From an uncultured Oscillospiraceae bacterium (GTDB lineage: Bacteria; Bacillota; Clostridia; Oscillospirales; Ruminococcaceae), in contig CAJTVI010000104.1 of assembly GCA_910579545.1 (NCBI GenBank), positions 1 through 6,686 of the forward strand: DNA of 6,686 nt. The letters run 5' to 3'. Below are positions 5,312 to 6,686 of the stretch, in pieces. The position numbers and the translations under genes were made by a program. The stretch's first letter is position 1; each line of letters starts with the position of its first letter. The notes under the pieces were generated by a model that made no database searches, was not told the origin of the DNA, and saw only the letters and a program-made list of their open reading frames with translations.

Positions 5312-5365
5312 GATACGCTCGCTACGCTCCTCTCGGGGCAAGGGGCCGGCGGCCCCGCGCCCAAC

Positions 5366-5401
5366 AAAAAATGCAGCCATGGACAAAGCGTCATGGCTGC
5401 A
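5366..5401 (-). terminator. Intrinsic terminator/attenuator of the lysine riboswitch
   Basis: On the reverse strand TGCAGCCATG (5401-5392) pairs perfectly with CATGGCTGCA (5381-5372), followed by six T residues (5371-5366). It lies 22 nt after the aptamer. The CATGAC of its 5' arm (5395-5390) is complementary to GTCATG in the 3' strand of aptamer helix P1 (5428-5423), so terminator and antiterminator exclude each other. Confidence 0.88.
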
Positions 5402-5422
5402 CAGAAGCTTCCCGCGCGGCGG

Positions 5423-5589
5423 CATGACAGCGCTCCACTTGCGTGACAGTCCGCCGGATCTTCTCCGGCGGCCCAACGCCCGCCCCGCAGGGCACGGGAA
5501 AAACAGGCGTTTCGGCGGCCGCCCCTTTCCCATCGCCGGTGCCTGCCGGGTTGCCGATGGTACTGATGGCGAGCCGCGCCTCTATCATG
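5423..5589 (-). promoter_or_regulatory. Lysine riboswitch (L box) controlling the NhaC-type transporter
   Basis: On the reverse strand the leader carries L-box landmarks in the right order: GATAGAGGCGCGG at the 5' side, AGTACC, GGGAAAGGGGCGGCCGCCGA (the AAAGGGG...GCCGAA core), GGGCCGCCGG, then GGACTGTCA and GGAGCGCTGTC at the 3' side. The closing helix P1 pairs CATGATAG (5589-5582) with CTGTCATG (5430-5423), 8 bp with one G-T. Binding lysine should hold P1 closed and free the downstream terminator, so the transporter is off when lysine is plentiful. The match was made by eye against the known lysC leader pattern. A short ORF with an AGGAGGG just ahead runs through this region, but riboswitch structure explains the sequence better. 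Confidence 0.88.
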
Positions 5590-5638
5590 GCTGGTTCATA
5601 CATCCCTCCTTATACACTAAGGGGGGAAATTGTGCATA

Positions 5639-5666
5639 ATTATACCTTAAAAAACCCAAATGTCAA
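5639..5666 (-). promoter_or_regulatory. Sigma-A promoter of the riboswitch-transporter unit
   Basis: On the reverse strand a perfect -35 TTGACA (5666-5661) and a perfect -10 TATAAT (5644-5639) are separated by 16 bp. Start is predicted near 5632, about 320 nt before the transporter ATG, leaving room for the riboswitch and attenuator. The 5' end can form a weak hairpin, CCCCCCTT with AAGGAGGG (one mismatch). Confidence 0.9.
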
Positions 5667-5755
5667 GCAAAAAGGAGCAAAACAGGCCCGCAAAAAAAGA
5701 AAAGGCGGCTTTGACCGGGCCGCGGCCGCCCGCCACAAGGTTCTGGCGCCCCGGC

Positions 5756-5865
5756 GGGAGTGCCCAAACCGGGGAAAGATGTCTGCCGGCCGGTGCGTGG
5801 GAGCAGTCCCTCAAGGCAACAGGACCCCTGCCCCGAAAGCCTTTCGAGACTCTCCCCCGCCCCGG
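5756..5865 (+). repeat. Structured dispersed repeat, copy B
   Basis: This is the second copy of the element at 2583-2732, in the same orientation. The core at 5799-5856 keeps the inner arms GGGAGCAGTC...CAAGGC (5799-5817) and GCCTTTCGAGACTCTCCC (5839-5856), with the small CAGG/CCTG hairpin between. AAACCGGGG (5766-5774) can pair through CCGGGG with CCCCGG (5860-5865). The outer 3' arm of copy A is missing, and the blaI promoter starts 8 bp later, so this copy is 3'-shortened or copy A has extra sequence. The interval 5667-5755 before it holds nothing I can name. Confidence 0.8.
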
Positions 5866-5873
5866 CCTGGGGC

Positions 5874-5902
5874 TTGACAAGAGTCAAAAAGGCTGGTATC
5901 CT
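5874..5902 (+). promoter_or_regulatory. Sigma-A promoter of the blaI-blaR1-like operon
   Basis: A perfect -35 TTGACA (5874-5879) and a -10 TATCCT (5897-5902; 4 of 6) are 17 bp apart. It sits directly after repeat copy B and about 50 bp ahead of the repressor ATG. Confidence 0.7.
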
Positions 5903-5907
5903 TATTT

Positions 5908-5922
5908 TAGACAAAATGTAAA
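5908..5922. promoter_or_regulatory. Possible BlaI/MecI-type operator
   Basis: TAGACAAAATGTAAA contains ACA and TGT half-sites like the TACA...TGTA dyad of BlaI operators, placed at the predicted transcription start. The symmetry is imperfect and the spacing is one base longer than in the staphylococcal sites, so this is a suggestion only. Confidence 0.35.
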
Positions 5923-5950
5923 AAATAAAAGGCAGCAGGAGGTCCGGGGG

Positions 5951-6310
5951 ATGAACGTATCCAAAACCGAATATGAGATCATGCAGCTGATCTGGGCACG
6001 GCAGGGCTGGGTAAGCGGGCAGGAGGTCTGCCAGCTTACCCAGGGCCGCGGCTGGAAGGCCCCCACCGTGCTGAGTTTTTTGGGCCGGCTGTGCGAAAAG
6101 GGCCTGCTGGAAACAAAAAAGGAGGGCAAGCTGCGGTTTTACCGCCCGCTTTTAAGCCAGCAGGAATACGCCCGCCGCGAGGCCCAGGAGTTGGTGGACG
6201 CGCTGTACGGCGGGCAGCCGGGGCTGCTGATCGCCAGCCTTGCCCAAAACGGCCTTACCGAGGCCGACCGCGCCCAGCTTAAAAAGCTGCTGGAGGGGGA
6301 TTGGGAATGA
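5951..6310 (+). CDS. blaI: BlaI/MecI/CopY-family transcriptional repressor
   Basis: It is a 119-residue winged-helix repressor, the usual length for this family. Residues 1-75 form the DNA-binding domain: SKTEYEIMQLIWARQGWVSG, the recognition helix around KAPTVLSFLGRLCEKGLLE, and the wing KKEGKLRFYRPLLSQQEY. The C-terminal helices (LVDALYGGQPGLLIASLAQN, then a Leu-rich end) are the dimerisation part. Such proteins repress their own operon and targets such as beta-lactamase until a BlaR1-type sensor inactivates them. The ATG has a Shine-Dalgarno AGGAGG (5937-5942) 8 nt upstream. An in-frame extension to 5660 crosses the promoter and repeat and is rejected. At the position of the Asn-Phe cleavage site of staphylococcal BlaI the protein seems to have Ser-Leu, so the release mechanism may differ. 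Its stop overlaps the next gene (ATGA). Confidence 0.92.
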   Translation: MNVSKTEYEIMQLIWARQGWVSGQEVCQLTQGRGWKAPTVLSFLGRLCEKGLLETKKEGKLRFYRPLLSQQEYARREAQELVDALYGGQPGLLIASLAQNGLTEADRAQLKKLLEGDWE

Positions 6311-6686
6311 GCGGCTTCTGGCAGGAGTACCTTTTGCCCTCGGGCCTCTGCGGCATGGCCGCCGCGCTGGCCTGCGTCCTGCTGGACGCGGCCCGGGCCC
6401 GGGCCGGGCGGCGGGCCGCGGGGCTGGGCGGCTGGGGACTGGCGCTGGTTTTGTATTGGGTCCCGGCCGACCTTTTTGTGCAGGGCGGCGGCCTTTTTGG
6501 GCAGGGCTTGCCCACGGCGCTGAACGGCGCGGGCGGGCCTGTGGCCGGCCTGCCGGGCGCGGCGCGGGGGATTTGCAGCGGCGCGGTGCAGCTGGCGGTG
6601 CTCTCGCCGGCCTCCCGGCTGGCCGCGGCCCTGCCCTGGCTCTGGCTGGGGGGCGTTGCGGCGTGCGCGGCGCTGCGGCTCTGGCG
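6307..6686 (+). CDS. blaR1: BlaR1/M56-type membrane sensor peptidase, N-terminal part (runs off window)
   Basis: The ATG at 6307 overlaps the repressor stop codon (ATGA), and the frame stays open for 126 codons to the window edge. The visible part is hydrophobic: a first membrane segment around LCGMAAALACVLL, an Arg-rich cytoplasmic turn (RARAGRR), a second segment GGWGLALVLYWV, an outer loop, and a third beginning ALPWLWLGGVAACAALRLW. This topology and the partner gene match the N-terminus of BlaR1/MecR1 proteins, in which a zinc peptidase (HEXXH, family M56) and an external sensor domain follow. Those parts lie outside the window, so peptidase identity rests on context. Codon use is extremely GC-rich, like its neighbour. 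Confidence 0.65.
   Translation, partial: MSGFWQEYLLPSGLCGMAAALACVLLDAARARAGRRAAGLGGWGLALVLYWVPADLFVQGGGLFGQGLPTALNGAGGPVAGLPGAARGICSGAVQLAVLSPASRLAAALPWLWLGGVAACAALRLW

Noticed and set aside
5312..5533. N-terminal extension of the transporter to an ATG at 5533
   Set aside because: The extra 74 residues are translated from the riboswitch and terminator and are Arg/Pro-rich, with no family similarity; the ATG at 5311 precedes the first membrane helix.
5391..5603. Reverse-strand 70-residue ORF preceded by AGGAGGG
   Set aside because: The ATG directly abuts the Shine-Dalgarno, the protein has no recognisable features, and the same bases form the lysine aptamer, with the stop codon inside the terminator arm.
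5423..5632. T-box leader for the NhaC-type transporter
   Set aside because: No T-box core (AGGGTGGNACC-like) is present, whereas the lysine-aptamer landmarks are.
5660..5950. Upstream extension of the BlaI-like frame
   Set aside because: It would translate repeat copy B and the operon promoter; AGGAGG at ideal spacing marks the ATG at 5951.

Overview
The window looks like chromosomal DNA of an anaerobic, high-GC Clostridia lineage (Oscillospirales-like). This is inferred from a CotJC-type spore-coat catalase remnant, a YjfB-like small protein, a clostridial-type integrative element and very GC-rich host genes. The species cannot be told from the sequence. Base composition is visibly split: the left third (1 to about 2340) has moderate GC, and everything to the right is markedly GC-rich.

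Region 1 (1 to about 2341) is the end of an integrative/conjugative element. It carries the 3' end of a DnaC/IstB-type ATPase gene, a small frame-disrupted ORF starting at the ATPase stop codon, a strong promoter embedded in a perfect 15-bp inverted repeat, a large serine recombinase (resolvase domain, recombinase domain, zinc ribbon, coiled coil) and a translationally coupled 64-residue helical protein. Immediately beyond it, in the same reading frame, lies the C-terminal part of a CotJC/manganese-catalase gene without its beginning. The element therefore appears to have integrated inside cotJC.

Region 2 (about 2576-3430) holds copy A of a structured dispersed repeat, a small yjfB-like gene with its own sigma-A promoter, several GC-rich hairpins and terminators, and a reverse-strand tRNA-Asn(GTT) with clear promoter and terminator.

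Region 3 (about 3500-5670, reverse strand) is a complete regulated transcription unit: sigma-A promoter, a leader I recognise as a lysine riboswitch, an intrinsic terminator and a 538-residue NhaC-superfamily transporter, then a terminator. The riboswitch makes this most likely the LysW-type lysine transporter rather than a pH-homeostasis antiporter. The P1 3' strand of the aptamer can pair with the 5' arm of the terminator, which explains how lysine would switch the gene off.

Region 4 (about 5756-6686) holds copy B of the structured repeat, a promoter with a possible BlaI-type operator, a BlaI/MecI-family repressor and, overlapping its stop codon, the start of a membrane protein that fits the BlaR1/M56 sensor peptidase and runs off the window.

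The strongest leads are the interrupted cotJC gene beside its recombinase, the lysine riboswitch with its attenuator, and the two-copy structured repeat.
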